A DNA stretch of 64,000 nt from Lucinisca nassula. Its lineage: Eukaryota > Mollusca > Bivalvia > Lucinida > Lucinidae. Shown here one piece after another: positions 54,892-64,000 of this stretch. The stretch covers positions 212,754,138-212,818,137 of the forward strand of contig OY757010.1 in assembly GCA_963580285.1 (NCBI GenBank). The letters run 5' to 3'. The first letter of the stretch is position 1. Every line of letters begins with the position of its first letter. The position numbers and the translations under genes were made by a program. The notes beneath the pieces were generated by a model, which had not been told where the DNA came from, searched no databases, and was given only the letters and a program-made list of their open reading frames with translations.

Positions 54892-57163
54892 GGGCCACTA
54901 TGCTCACCAGAGCTCAGGTGGGCACTGCCAAATTGCAGCCATGTATTTTAACATGATATCATTTTAATCTGCCAAATGAACCCCCATATCCAAATGAGCA
55001 TCAATGTGGACTCAGTATATGAAACATTAGGCCTTTTATGAAGTAGAGGGGGTGGGGCATGGACCCAATGGAGCCCTGGTTGGTATCACTAAATGTGTCT
55101 TATCACAAAGAACAAGAATATATATGGTTTAGCAGTGGGGATCTGCATGGCTGGAGATATAAGTGGAGGGGTTGGAGCATGCCATGTCGTTCCCAGGAAA
55201 GCCCAAGATTGTTGTCCCTAAATGTGCCTCATCATAAGGACCAAGTATATATATGGTTATGGGGTGGGAATCTGAACGGTTTCCAAGATATCCTTTCATG
55301 AAGTGGAAAGGAGAGGACTGGCCCCTGCGGACACCCCTACAGTAGGTGTGCTAATAATAAGGAACAAGAACATATATGAATATGGGGTGGGGGTTTGAAT
55401 GGTTTCTGAAATATATGGCCTTTTATGAAGTGGAAGGGCGGGGCACATTGCCTCAGCACAAAGAGACACCCAAGTTGGTGTGACTGAATGAGTCTTATCA
55501 TAAGGAACAAGAATATATATGGTTTAGGGGTGGGGATCTTAACTATTTCTGAGATATGTGGCTTTTAATGAAGTCAAGCGGTGGAGCAAGGCCCGGGCAT
55601 GCCCCGGGGACTCACAAGCTGGTGTCAATGAATGTGCATTATCATAAGGAAGATGAATATATATGGTTTAGGGGTGGGGCTCTGAACAGTTTCTGAGATA
55701 TAAGGCCTTTTGTGAAGTGCAGGGGTGGGGCAAGGCCCAGGGAGGCCCCCAGGTTGGTGTCAATGAAAGTGTCTTATTATAAGGTACAAGAATATATATG
55801 GTTTAGGGGTGGGGATCTGTAAGGTTTCCGAGATATTGTGATATTATGAAATGGAGGGGGTGGGGCATGGCCCCAGCACATCCCTGGGGACCCCCAGGTT
55901 GGTGTCACTGAATGTGTCTCATCATAATGAACAAGAACATATAGGGTTTAGGGGTTGGGATCTGAACAGTTTCTGAGATATATGCCCTTTTGTGAAGTGA
56001 AGGGGTGGGGCATGGCTCCGGCGCACCCCAGAAGACCCTCAATTTGGGGTAAATGAATGCGTCTTATCATAAGGAGCAAGAATATATATGGTTTAGGGGT
56101 GGGGATCTGTAAGGTTTCCGAGATATTGGGCCTTTTATGAAATGGAGGGGCGGGACATGGCCCCGGCGCATCCCGGGGGACCCCCAGTTTGATGTCACTG
56201 AATGCGTCTTATCATAAGGAAAAAGAGTATATTGGGTTCAGGGGTGGGGATCTGAATGGTTTCCGAGATATTGGGCCTTTTATGAAGTGGAGGGGGTGGG
56301 GCATGGCCTCGGCACATCCCGGAGGACCTCCAGGTTGGTGTCACTGAATGCGTCTTATCAATAGGAACAAGAATATATATGGTTTAGGGGTGGGGATCTG
56401 TAAGGTTTCTGAGATATAAGTCATTTTATGAAGTACTGGGGGCGGGGCATGGCCCCGGCACAACCTACTGGACCCCCAGGTTGACATAAAAGCATATGGC
56501 TGAGAGAAGTTTACTAAAGGAACATTTCTATGAAAGTTTTGTCAAAATATCTGCAAAGGCTTTGTAGTTAATGCCATTTTTCAATTTTCCCCATTATAAG
56601 TCTATGGAAAATCTAAGTTGCCATAGCAACCAAACTAAAGAGCCGAATTTCATAAAAAACACAAAACCTGTAAAGGCAAATATGGTGAATATTTCGATAA
56701 ACTTTCAGCCTCATAGAGCATACGGTTTCTGAGGAGATGATTTTTTAAGTATTTTTTTTTTCTATTTTTTCATTTTGGTTTCCATGGCAACCAATACAAA
56801 TGAGCAGTAGGCCTAAAATCATATGGCAGATAGTAGATTGCCTAAGGAATATTTCTATGAAAGTTTTGTCAAAATATCTGCAGTGGCTTGGCAGTAAATG
56901 CCATTTTTCAATTTTCCCCATTATAAGTCTATGGGAGCTCTAAGTTGCTATAGCAACCAAACTAATGGGCCAATTTTCATAAAAAACACAAACTTTCAAT
57001 CCCCCAGCCCAAGGATGCTACAGATAAAATTTGGGCTGAATCGGTCCAGTGGCTTCAGAGAAGATGTTTGAAAGTGTTGACGTCAGACGACGACGACGAC
57101 GACGCCGGACAACTGCCTATCCTATAAGCTCCCCCGGAGCCTTCGGCTCTGGTGAGCTCAAAT
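54886..57163. repeat. 2.3-kb bivalve repeat inserted between divergent Polinton genes
   Basis: It starts ACGAGGCCCATGGGCC/GCTCACC and ends with (GAC)n and CCTTCGGCTCTGGTGAGCTC (57080-57160). The middle (about 55030-56480) is a tandem array of about ten units of ~144 bp with AAGAATATATATGGTTTAGG and GACCCCCAGGTTGGTGTCAC. 56500-57050 has a second, two-unit repeat (TCTATGAAAGTTTTGTCAAA at 56528 and 56851). It replaces the expected promoter region of the divergent gene clusters. Confidence 0.8.
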
Positions 57164-57582
57164 TGGGTATGGATACAAGGGCGTTTACGTTTAATAGCTC
57201 GGCAAAATATCAGGCAGGCGGCCATTTCAAATATAAAGAGTCAGCTCCAGGGGCGCCCATCCTAGTCATAATGGTCGACGATAAGGGAAGTAAGTTCCTT
57301 TCCAAGTACCCGGACATCTTCGCCGATTATCAAAACCCTCCGCTTACCGGGGACGTCAATATGGCAAAGAAGGCGTGGGACAGCTGGCAGCACACCCCCT
57401 TCAGCTGGTGGCAGTGCCAGTTGAACTTTGCGGTTTGGTGCGCAACCGCCGGATGTGGTGTTTCATTCCAGGACCATCTCCAAGGAGAGGAGCCCCTTCT
57501 TGCAAGCCTGTATTGCTTTCATGTCTATTATACGACGAGGCGTCTGCTGAAGAGCAAAAAGTCGCCCTCCCTGGGGACAAAG

Positions 57583-59419
57583 TAGAAGTAAAACAAAGAT
57601 CAGGAATTGATACAATTAACTTACTCCACCCATAAAAGACACCAAAGGGAAAGAAATACAAACATTAAGCGACCAGACCATAACGGAAACCTAAACAAAG
57701 GAAGGCCATAAGGACAGTTACTTTCCCACAAAATGGCCATATGGCCATCCAAAACCAAAAGACACAAGTGATACACACAGTAAGTAACAAACAACAACAC
57801 AAATAAATCGCCACAGAAGAGCCGCCTTGGAACGGTCAGTGGAAGATTTCCACTGGGGGGCTTAAATCGATTTTACGTGGCCACAATCCTCGCCCTTACT
57901 TCCGTCGCGATTTAGACAAATAATTTGTTCAGTCCGCATGAAGGCCTCCTAACTCATCAGTGCAACATCTCCGTGAACACAAAAATCAAAGAACCACAGA
58001 GGTGAGACAACGGTGAGGACTCGACAGCAAGAAACCACTGAAATGCTGGAGCAAAAGAAAACCAACAGTTAGACTCCGATGAGCCCGACCAGAGACAGAG
58101 CATCAGGCACCAACCGACATTATCTCTCTAATTTTCAATAAGCCTTTACGTTGGAGCCATCATAGAATCTGAGGTCTGACCCACCGGCGTGCAATTAAAG
58201 AGGGAAGCAAAGTTGCCAACCGTGATTGGGTTAACTACCATGCATGCAGTCTGTCGTATAATATCCATGTTGTACCCAATCTTTTTATATCGAAGAATGA
58301 TTTTACGAAATTGGGTGCTGAAGTCATTGCGGTTATATATTTTTCTGAATTTATATGCTAAGTCACCATAAAATTCGGGTTCCGATAGACCTTGTTGCAG
58401 AAGAGATTTAAGTCCAATATTGAATTTTGAAATTAAATCAGAATGGCGTCTATAAAATTTTGAAAAGGCTTTGCGTAGTTTATGGTACCGATAACCCTGA
58501 TTAAGGAGTTTAGCCGTTAATAATTTATTACGAGTGTTGAAGTCAGTTACATGACTACACACTCTAGCAAATCGAATTAATTGCGAAATATAAACGCCAT
58601 AGGATGGCGCACGAGGAACATCACCATCCAAAAAAGGAAAATTTACAATCTCAAAATCAAAGTCATCGCGTTTATCATAAATTTTGCACGAAACAAATCC
58701 ATCTACAATAGACAAATGTAAATCCAAAAACGGGGCCTCGGTATCAGAAGAATTTGCTTTATTTAACTGAAGTTCTAGGGGGTAAATCTGACTGATCAAA
58801 CCATCAAAATAGGTATTATCAATATTTAATAAATCATCTAAATATCTAGAAGTAGAGCTAAAAGCTTCAATAATTTCAGATTGGTTATCAATGGAAAGCG
58901 ACAAAATGAAGTCTCTTTCATAACAATACAAGAACAGATCAGCCACAAGAGGTGCGCAATTAGTACCCATCGGAATACCCACAATTTGTCTAAATAACTT
59001 AGTACCGAATCTAATATAAATATTGTCAAGTAGAAAGGTGAGGGCATCACACACTTTCTGACATGACCAAAGTGTATAATTCTTATGCTCTTTAGAAGTG
59101 AAAAATGCATTTCTGACATTACATGCAAGATAGAGAGAATCTTCTCTGTGAAAAGCCCATTCAATTAAATCATTAAGCTTTTCTTTTATAAGATTATGAG
59201 GAAGTGTAGTGTAAAGAGTGGAAAAATCGTAGGTAGACAGACTAGAAGCACGAAAATGTCTAGATTTCAATTTATTTAAAACCTCATTCGAATTTTTTAT
59301 AGACCAAAACAGATTTCTTCCTGATCTTTCAAAGACTTTATCACAATATTTAATTACATGCGTTTTAATAGCAGTAAGACAGGAAGTTAATAATTTAGAA
59401 AGTTCAGTGGTAGTGCAAG
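57583..59419 (-). mobile_element. Naiad, 5' truncated, young copy
   Basis: The 3' UTR 57583-58145 and RT 58146-59419 are both almost identical to the copy at 11750-15267. The 5' end breaks in the RT N-terminal part (just before CTTTELSK), so endonuclease and CxC linker are absent. It is inserted antisense in the Polinton structural gene. Confidence 0.95.
58146..59419 (-). CDS. Naiad reverse transcriptase, uninterrupted
   Basis: About 423 Naiad codons without a stop. The apparent start MNW comes from Polinton DNA. Palm motifs: DFSTLYTTLP (A), GIPMGTNCAPLVADLFL (B), YLDD at 58833-58844 (C), then FPFLDGDVPRAPSYGVY and the conserved C-terminal VVNPITVGNFASLFNC. Penelope-type RTs copy element RNA at the target and are related to telomerase RT. 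The copy differs from the 12-14.7 kb copy at about ten residues, three being Cys in that copy (ELCK, NTCF, SKCY). It lacks the endonuclease, so it could not act alone. Confidence 0.9.
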
Positions 59420-60331
59420 TCCAATTCATGGTTCAATAACCAGTATGACTCCAGGGCCTACAAGAGGCTTTGCGAGGAGTTCGCCGTTTCACCTGATACG
59501 GATTGGAGGCAAAAGCTGGACCAAGGGTGTCAAGGCCTCGGATCTTTTAGTCCCTTCATACCCCCTCCAGGGTATGCCCGGCATGGTTTGAGTCTTCTCC
59601 GGAAGCAATGGCGCAGTGAACACAACTCCGATATCCCTTTCTTGCACTCGAAGGATGCCATACGCCATAATGTGGATATTTCAAAGGCGTGGACGATGTT
59701 CATTCTCGATAAATCAGAAGGTTTCACGCAAGCGGGTGTCGAGCGCCGCAACGACTCGATTCGGGCATACGTTTGGGCAATCTTGGGAGCGATGCTCAGA
59801 CCCGTTCCAACATTCTCAAAGTCGGGACGGGGTTCGACGCCCAAAAGCAGTTTACGGCGAATCTCGAAGACGCCATCGCCTCACCCGTCGGTATCCCCAG
59901 CAGCATCGATCGCTATCAAAAGCCGTTTCAATATGCATCCACACCACTGGATTACGTCTGCGGGAGAGCGCTCTACTCGATGCCGAGCGACATGGCACTC
60001 CATCCCGGCAATGTCCAAGGTTATAATAACCAAATTCAAATAGCGGGGTCAGACGCTGCCATCGGCCGCAACCCAGGAATAAACAAGGCAGCACTGATCA
60101 ATCCTGCCTCTAAAGTCGATAGGACACTCCAGGGGAAAACTGCCTCACTAGCCGGGACCGATCCGCGAGTACTCGCAGGGCCACCGCCCAAAGGGTCGCC
60201 TACGTCTGCCGTGGTTGCTCCGCCAGCAGACTGGAAATCCGGTCTCGACCATGAAGAAAAAAAAACAGCTCTCAGTCGCAGGGATCGGGGTTGGCTTAGT
60301 GGTGCTTTGGTTGTTTGAGCGGTCGTGGTAA

Positions 60332-61990
60332 CCAGTCCCGTCCAGCCACGAGAAGAAGGCTCACAAATTATCTGCGAGCCACGAAGCGGCATTCCCTAGC
60401 GTGCTCAAGAGCCAATAGACGATGGACACGATTATTCCGGGCAGGGCAGCCGCGGCCTTGCCGGCCAAATTGGCCAGGGCACGCCAGAGGGACTGTAGGT
60501 GCTTTTTACCCACTCCTTGACCCCGCCCTTTCTGGGTGGCTTTTGAGCCTGAGCCGGTACACCCCCCCCCACCCCGCCGCCGGTTCGCGCAAGCACTAGG
60601 GTCGAGATTGCCATCTCAATCGCTGTAAGGATGCTCACGATGGTAATTCCCTGCTTGCGGAAGAGGGTGCGAATGCGCTCAGCCAGCGTTTTGTCTTCAT
60701 GAAGGAGCCGCCTGAACGTCTCACGGATTCGGGAGATCTGGGACCGGAGAGCTTCTCTGTTTGCAGAAAGGTCTTCGAGCCTCGACTGTCTTTCGATTTC
60801 GATGTCAGAAAGCTCACCCTCGAGGTTTCTGATCCGATCCCGAATTTCCTGTTGGATTTCGGGGTCGTCCGTTTGTCAGTTTCCGCCGCTCCCTGGCCAA
60901 GCGTTTTTCAACTTGGGATTTTCCCTCGTCGACCTTTGACAGCTTCGCCAGGTTCTTCGCCAACTCATCTCGGGTTCGAGTCATGGCCTTTTCAAGCCCA
61001 GTGAGCTCGCTTTTGGCCCGGGTGACCCACGCAGTGTCGATAGGCTGATCATCAGTTGTCTTCAGTGCGGTCTCAACTCCGCCTGCGCTGCGGCGCGCGC
61101 TATCGGCTTTATCGCGCTATCGGCTATCGGAAGTAAGGGCGAGGATTGTGGCCACGTAAAATCGATTTAAGCCCCCCAGTGGAAATCTTCCACTGACCGT
61201 TCCAAGGCGGCTCTTCTGTGGCGATTTATTTATGTTGTTGTTTGTTACTTACTGTGTGTATCACTTGTGTCTTTTAATTTTGGATGGCCATATGGCCATT
61301 TTGTGGGAAAGTAACTGTCCATATGGCCTTCCTTTGTTTAGGTTTCCATTATGGTCTGGTCGCTTAATGTTTGTATTTCTTTCCCTTTGGTGTCTTTTAT
61401 GGATGGAGTAAGTTAATTGTATCAATTCCTGATCTTTGTTTTACTTCTACTTTGTCGGGGATGTCCTGAAGTTCGATACCGCTCGGGAAGGATTTATCTG
61501 CCTGCTAGAGAGCTTTCACAGCGGAGCTACATAGACGCTGCGTATTCGATGTGAATTCAGGGAACCCCAGTGAACTTCGCAGTGCATGTATTCCGCCTCC
61601 TCCGTATCTTGTGGCCAGTGTTGATAGGGCCAGAAACGGGAATTGTCCCCTCGTCGCAGTGATAGGGATCATTTTGTCGCCTGGCGTCGAGATCTTTTTG
61701 TCGCCTGGGGTCGAGTAGAGTGTTTTGCCGTCGGCATCAATCCCAAACTGCCTATAGTCGATCCTGCCGTCGGGGCGCAACCAATAGGCACGGTTCACTT
61801 CCTTGTAGAAAGTGTCAACTAGGCCCTTTTTCTGAGCCTCAAGTTCTGCCTGTTTCAACTCGCCCTGCAGATTCTGCAATTTGTCCCCGGGTGTGTTTAG
61901 ATCTTGCTGGACGGGTAGTGGTGGCTCCAAAGGGGGTCGGGGAGGTCGAAATCATAATCATCGTCTATTCCAGGCCCGTCTAGGTCGAAC
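60332..61990 (-). pseudogene. Polinton-associated long coiled-coil protein, split by Naiad
   Basis: The N-terminal part (about 61990-61505) is glutamine/leucine-rich (LQGELKQAELEAQKKGLVDT) followed by WLRPDGRIDYRQFGIDADGK and FLALSTLATRYGGGGIHALR. It is cut by a Naiad end (61129-61453). The rest (about 61080-60400) is charged coiled coil in shifting frames, then SILTAIEMAISTLVLARTGG, a hydrophobic segment, and VKEWVK. At least three frame changes are needed. It converges on the end of the preceding plus-strand gene with almost no spacer. Likely a structural or membrane-anchored coiled-coil protein; function unknown. Confidence 0.6.
61129..61453 (+). mobile_element. Naiad 3' end inserted in the coiled-coil gene
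   Basis: GGAAGTAAGGGCGAGG to TTTTACTTCTACTTT; UTR only, with ATGGCCATATGGCCAT intact. Orientation is opposite to the host gene. Confidence 0.95.
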
Positions 61991-62105
61991 GTTGGGTTTT
62001 CGAAATCATAGTCAGCCACATTTATGAAACAAGTACATGTATGTGCATTTGAAGGTTGTCGCGCATCTTTAAAACAGACTGTCGAGTGTCAACGAAGCTG
62101 ACACC

Positions 62106-63392
62106 ATGTCATCAAGTAAGTACGGACGAAAGCTTGACCCCTACCGGTGCCTTCGCGAACCCCTTGGGGTGAAAGTGGCGAGGCAATCGGTGTCGATAAC
62201 TAACAACCCCAGCACGATCGGCACGAACCAGCAGCTTCTCGTTCGACTCCCCAACCTCGGCAAACATGATGTTATCGTCCCCGGGGCCGCGAGGTTGACC
62301 TTCACAATCACGCTGCACAGCGAAGATGCCAATCGGACCTTGGCTCAGAACCTAGGTCGTGCCCTCGTGAAAAAGACCGTCATTAAAATTTCGGGAAATG
62401 AGGTCCTCAGCATCGACGACTGATGTGTACTACTGCTACCGCGATCTCTGGAGGACGGCTTCAGAGCAAAAATGGCCAGTACGAAGGCATTGATACGTCG
62501 GAAAACCAAAATACGACGAGGTTCCGAATCAATGCTGGGAACAAAGATGAGTCCGTTCTAGCGGACAAAGCCGTCGCCGATGCTTTCGGCAATCGTTTCT
62601 TCATCCCACTGGACGTCGAGGTACTCGAGAGCCACATGCCATTCTACAAGAGCGCGCTGGGCGACCGGCTCGAGTATGAGCTCACGTTCAACGACTACAA
62701 CCGTGTGATCCAGGCCACAGGCAGAGGTCCCTCTTTCGACATTGGAAACATCTGTCTTGAGTATGACATGGTCACCCTGCCAGAGCTGGCCCAAATGATC
62801 AACAACCAGTACAGAAGCCGCATTTCAATCCTGTACCACAGGGTACTGCGGCACCGCAAAATCGGTAAAGACAAGAGCGACACCATCTGGAATATCAATC
62901 CCAACGTACCCGCCCGTAGCATGAAGGCCATCCTGATGCTCTTTGAAGATGAAGCCGCGCAACAACCCTTCGCTAGCGACACAGAGGCCTTCTATAACCC
63001 GAAAATCGCCAAGGTCGAGGTCAACATCGAGGGGATCCCCAACCAACTCTTTAGCCAAGGGATGCGCTAACACCAGATGTTTAATGAAGCGAGGAAGCTC
63101 TTCGCAGGCGGTAGCAACCGACACCCTGAAATGGCAACGGTCGAAAAAGACCTTGCCCTAGCCGACGTGAGCCTTGCAGAATACCTCACCAGCAAGTACG
63201 CGCTGTGGTTTGACCTCAGGACAAGCGACGACGACCGGCTCCGGCAGGCGGATAGAGAATGCCAGCGAAGGTGTGAGCATCCAGATAACAAAACGAGCCG
63301 AGGCTGCTGGCGCATTGAACATCTACCTCTACGTCATCATGGTTGCACAGCTTAACATCGAAAATGACCGGTTCGTCTCAGCGGTCTATTAA
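62106..63392 (+). pseudogene. Polinton major capsid protein (double jelly-roll type)
   Basis: ATG 62106 begins a basic N-terminus followed by PNLGKHDVIVPGAARLTFTI and VKKTVIKISGNEVLSI. A shift at about 62420 moves the frame. 62423-63070 holds FFIPLDVEVLESHMPFYKSA, LEYELTFNDYNRVI and LEYDMVTLPELAQMI. An in-frame TAA follows at 63068. The same frame continues (MFNEARKLF..YALWFDLRTSDD), and a second shift near 63245 leads to the conserved end AEAAGALNIYLYVI..DRFVSAVY with TAA at 63390. Length of about 427 codons suits this capsid family, which forms the virus-like shell. Three lesions make it non-functional. Confidence 0.75.
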
Positions 63393-63399
63393 TATTCCT

Positions 63400-63872
63400 G
63401 AGGAACCATTAATAAATCTACCGCGCACAGCCCATTCGGCGACAATATGCGGGCAAACGGGTGCGGAAAACCCGTTTTTATCCTCGATCTGCTCGAAGGC
63501 CCCTACCGGGAGTTCTTTAGGCACATCGTGGTCCTCTGCCCCACCATAAAGTATAATAAAACATACCAGCGCCCCTGGATCTGGACAGACCCTGAGGTAT
63601 ACGTTCTAGACCCTGGCGAGCGCCTTCACGATTACCTGCGAGCGTTTTACCAGGTGTTTAGGGCGAGCGTACCTTATATATCATCGAGGACTGCTCGGCC
63701 ACAAAGGCTTTGGCGAAAAAGAAAGACATGCTGTCAGAGCTAGCGTTCTCGGGCCGCCACTGCCGACCAGAGCGTCTGGGTTCTCACCCAAATGTACAAC
63801 TCCGTCTTGAAGGACTTGCGCGAGCAGACGTGCTGGGTCTGTTTCACTGCAAGGATCGCGATTCATTCGAAG
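63400..63872 (+). pseudogene. Polinton packaging ATPase (HerA/FtsK-like), N-terminal part
   Basis: An A32-type ATPase that would pump DNA into capsids. The Walker A loop is split by a 1-base loss near 63458: its first half (TICGQTG) is in one frame and GCGK in the next, with the usual Thr replaced by Pro (GCGKP). HIVVLCPTIKYNKTY and the WTDPEVYVLDP region follow. A second shift near 63668 brings the Walker B-like LYIIEDCSA and the conserved KKKDMLSELAFSGRH. More shifts near 63770 and 63840 precede the Naiad that cuts the gene. The rest is not in the window. Confidence 0.75.
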
Positions 63873-64000
63873 CAGAAGTAAAACAAAGATCAGGAATTGA
63901 TTCAATTAACTTACTCCATCCATAAAAGACACCAAAGGGAAAGAAATACAAACATTAAGCGACAAGACCATAATGGAAACCTAAACAAAGGAAGGCCATA
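63873..64000 (-). mobile_element. Naiad 3' end inserted in the ATPase gene
   Basis: AGCAGAAGTAAAACAAAG at the left and the conserved UTR to the window edge. Its full extent is unknown. Confidence 0.9.

Larger units (their letters stand above)
57169..60331 (+). pseudogene. Polinton-associated structural-type protein, split by Naiad
   Basis: ATG 57169 opens just after the repeat insertion. Blocks in order: GGHFKYKESAPGAP, FLSKYPDIFADYQNPPLTGD, WWQCQLNFAVWCATAGCGVS, FHVYYTTRRL. A frameshift near 57545 and the Naiad (57583-59419) follow. Coding resumes at 59423 (NSWFNNQYDSRAYKRLCEEF), passes WTMFILDKSEGFTQAGVER and RNDSIRAYVWAIL, and shifts frame near 59790. It continues with GTGFDAQKQFTANLEDAIAS, YASTPLDYVCGRALYSMPSD and VQGYNNQIQIAGSD. 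A late shift near 60265 leads to a hydrophobic C-terminal anchor ending at the TAA of 60329-60331. Without the Naiad it would be about 440 codons. Family role is unknown to me; constant association with the capsid suggests a virion part. Confidence 0.65.
51525..64000. mobile_element. Polinton-like (Maverick/adinto-like) element, degraded
   Basis: Integrase, double-jelly-roll-type major capsid protein and HerA/FtsK-type packaging ATPase occur together with five conserved proteins usually found beside them. This is the gene set of Polintons, virus-like DNA transposons. Gene order is integrase, membrane/coiled-coil, small ORF, two structural-type genes (all minus), then structural-type (+), coiled-coil (-), capsid (+), ATPase (+, running off). 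No polymerase B, protease or terminal repeats are seen. The left end is lost in repeat DNA and the right continues past the window. Codon choice is G+C-rich relative to flanking DNA. The many lesions show an old, inactive copy. Confidence 0.8.

Noticed and set aside
57049..57165. Poly-Arg N-terminus upstream of the Polinton gene
   Set aside because: Encoded by the (GAC)n end of the bivalve repeat; the gene's own ATG is at 57169.

Overview
The window is eukaryotic, intergenic and packed with mobile DNA. The repeat content points to a bivalve mollusc, most likely a clam: monomers rich in TGACCTTGACC, tRNA-headed SINEs, Naiad-type Penelope retroelements in at least twenty pieces, and a Polinton-like DNA virus/transposon relic. 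Only one locus looks like a host gene, a 70-residue secreted peptide at 27939-28151 with its own TATA box and a splice donor just after the stop. Nearly every other open frame lies inside a transposon or is an accidental frame in a repeat.

Layout. 0.3-5.7 kb: foldback MITE, a ~159-bp satellite array and three SINEs. 5.7-11.7 kb: a foldback element with 222-bp arms, then a 4.2-kb inverted-repeat element carrying a 1.13-kb solo LTR. 11.75-15.27 kb: a nearly complete Naiad retroelement (GIY-YIG, then CxC linker, then reverse transcriptase) whose frame carries four TGA codons, at least two of them next to or in place of expected cysteines. 15.3-21.1 kb: an APE-type LINE with an N-terminal 2A ribosome-skipping motif, broken by a Naiad end and by a mariner with an exact TA duplication. 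21-27 kb: repeats, MITEs and Naiad pieces. 27.8-28.2 kb: the peptide gene. 28.6-43 kb: a dense field of foldback MITEs, Naiad 3' ends, SINEs and a ~320-bp tandem array. 43.4-47.7 kb: inverted Naiad copies split by a 2.57-kb TIR element with a long/short higher-order repeat. 48-51.5 kb: MITE, Naiad end and common bivalve repeats.

51.5 kb to the end: remains of a Polinton-like element. Integrase, a conserved coiled-coil/membrane protein and three further conserved proteins lie on the minus strand. On the other side of a 2.3-kb repeat insertion lie a long structural-type gene (+), a coiled-coil gene (-), the major capsid gene (+) and the packaging ATPase (+). Naiads have hit this element three times (57583, 61129, 63873) and a SINE once. 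Every virus-like gene except the C-terminally clipped integrase has frame breaks.

How the parts relate: the Naiads are the main recent invaders. They entered the LINE, an older Naiad, a foldback element, a MITE and the Polinton-like element, so these give a relative insertion order. All family names rest on motifs and repeat structure read by eye; no database search was possible.
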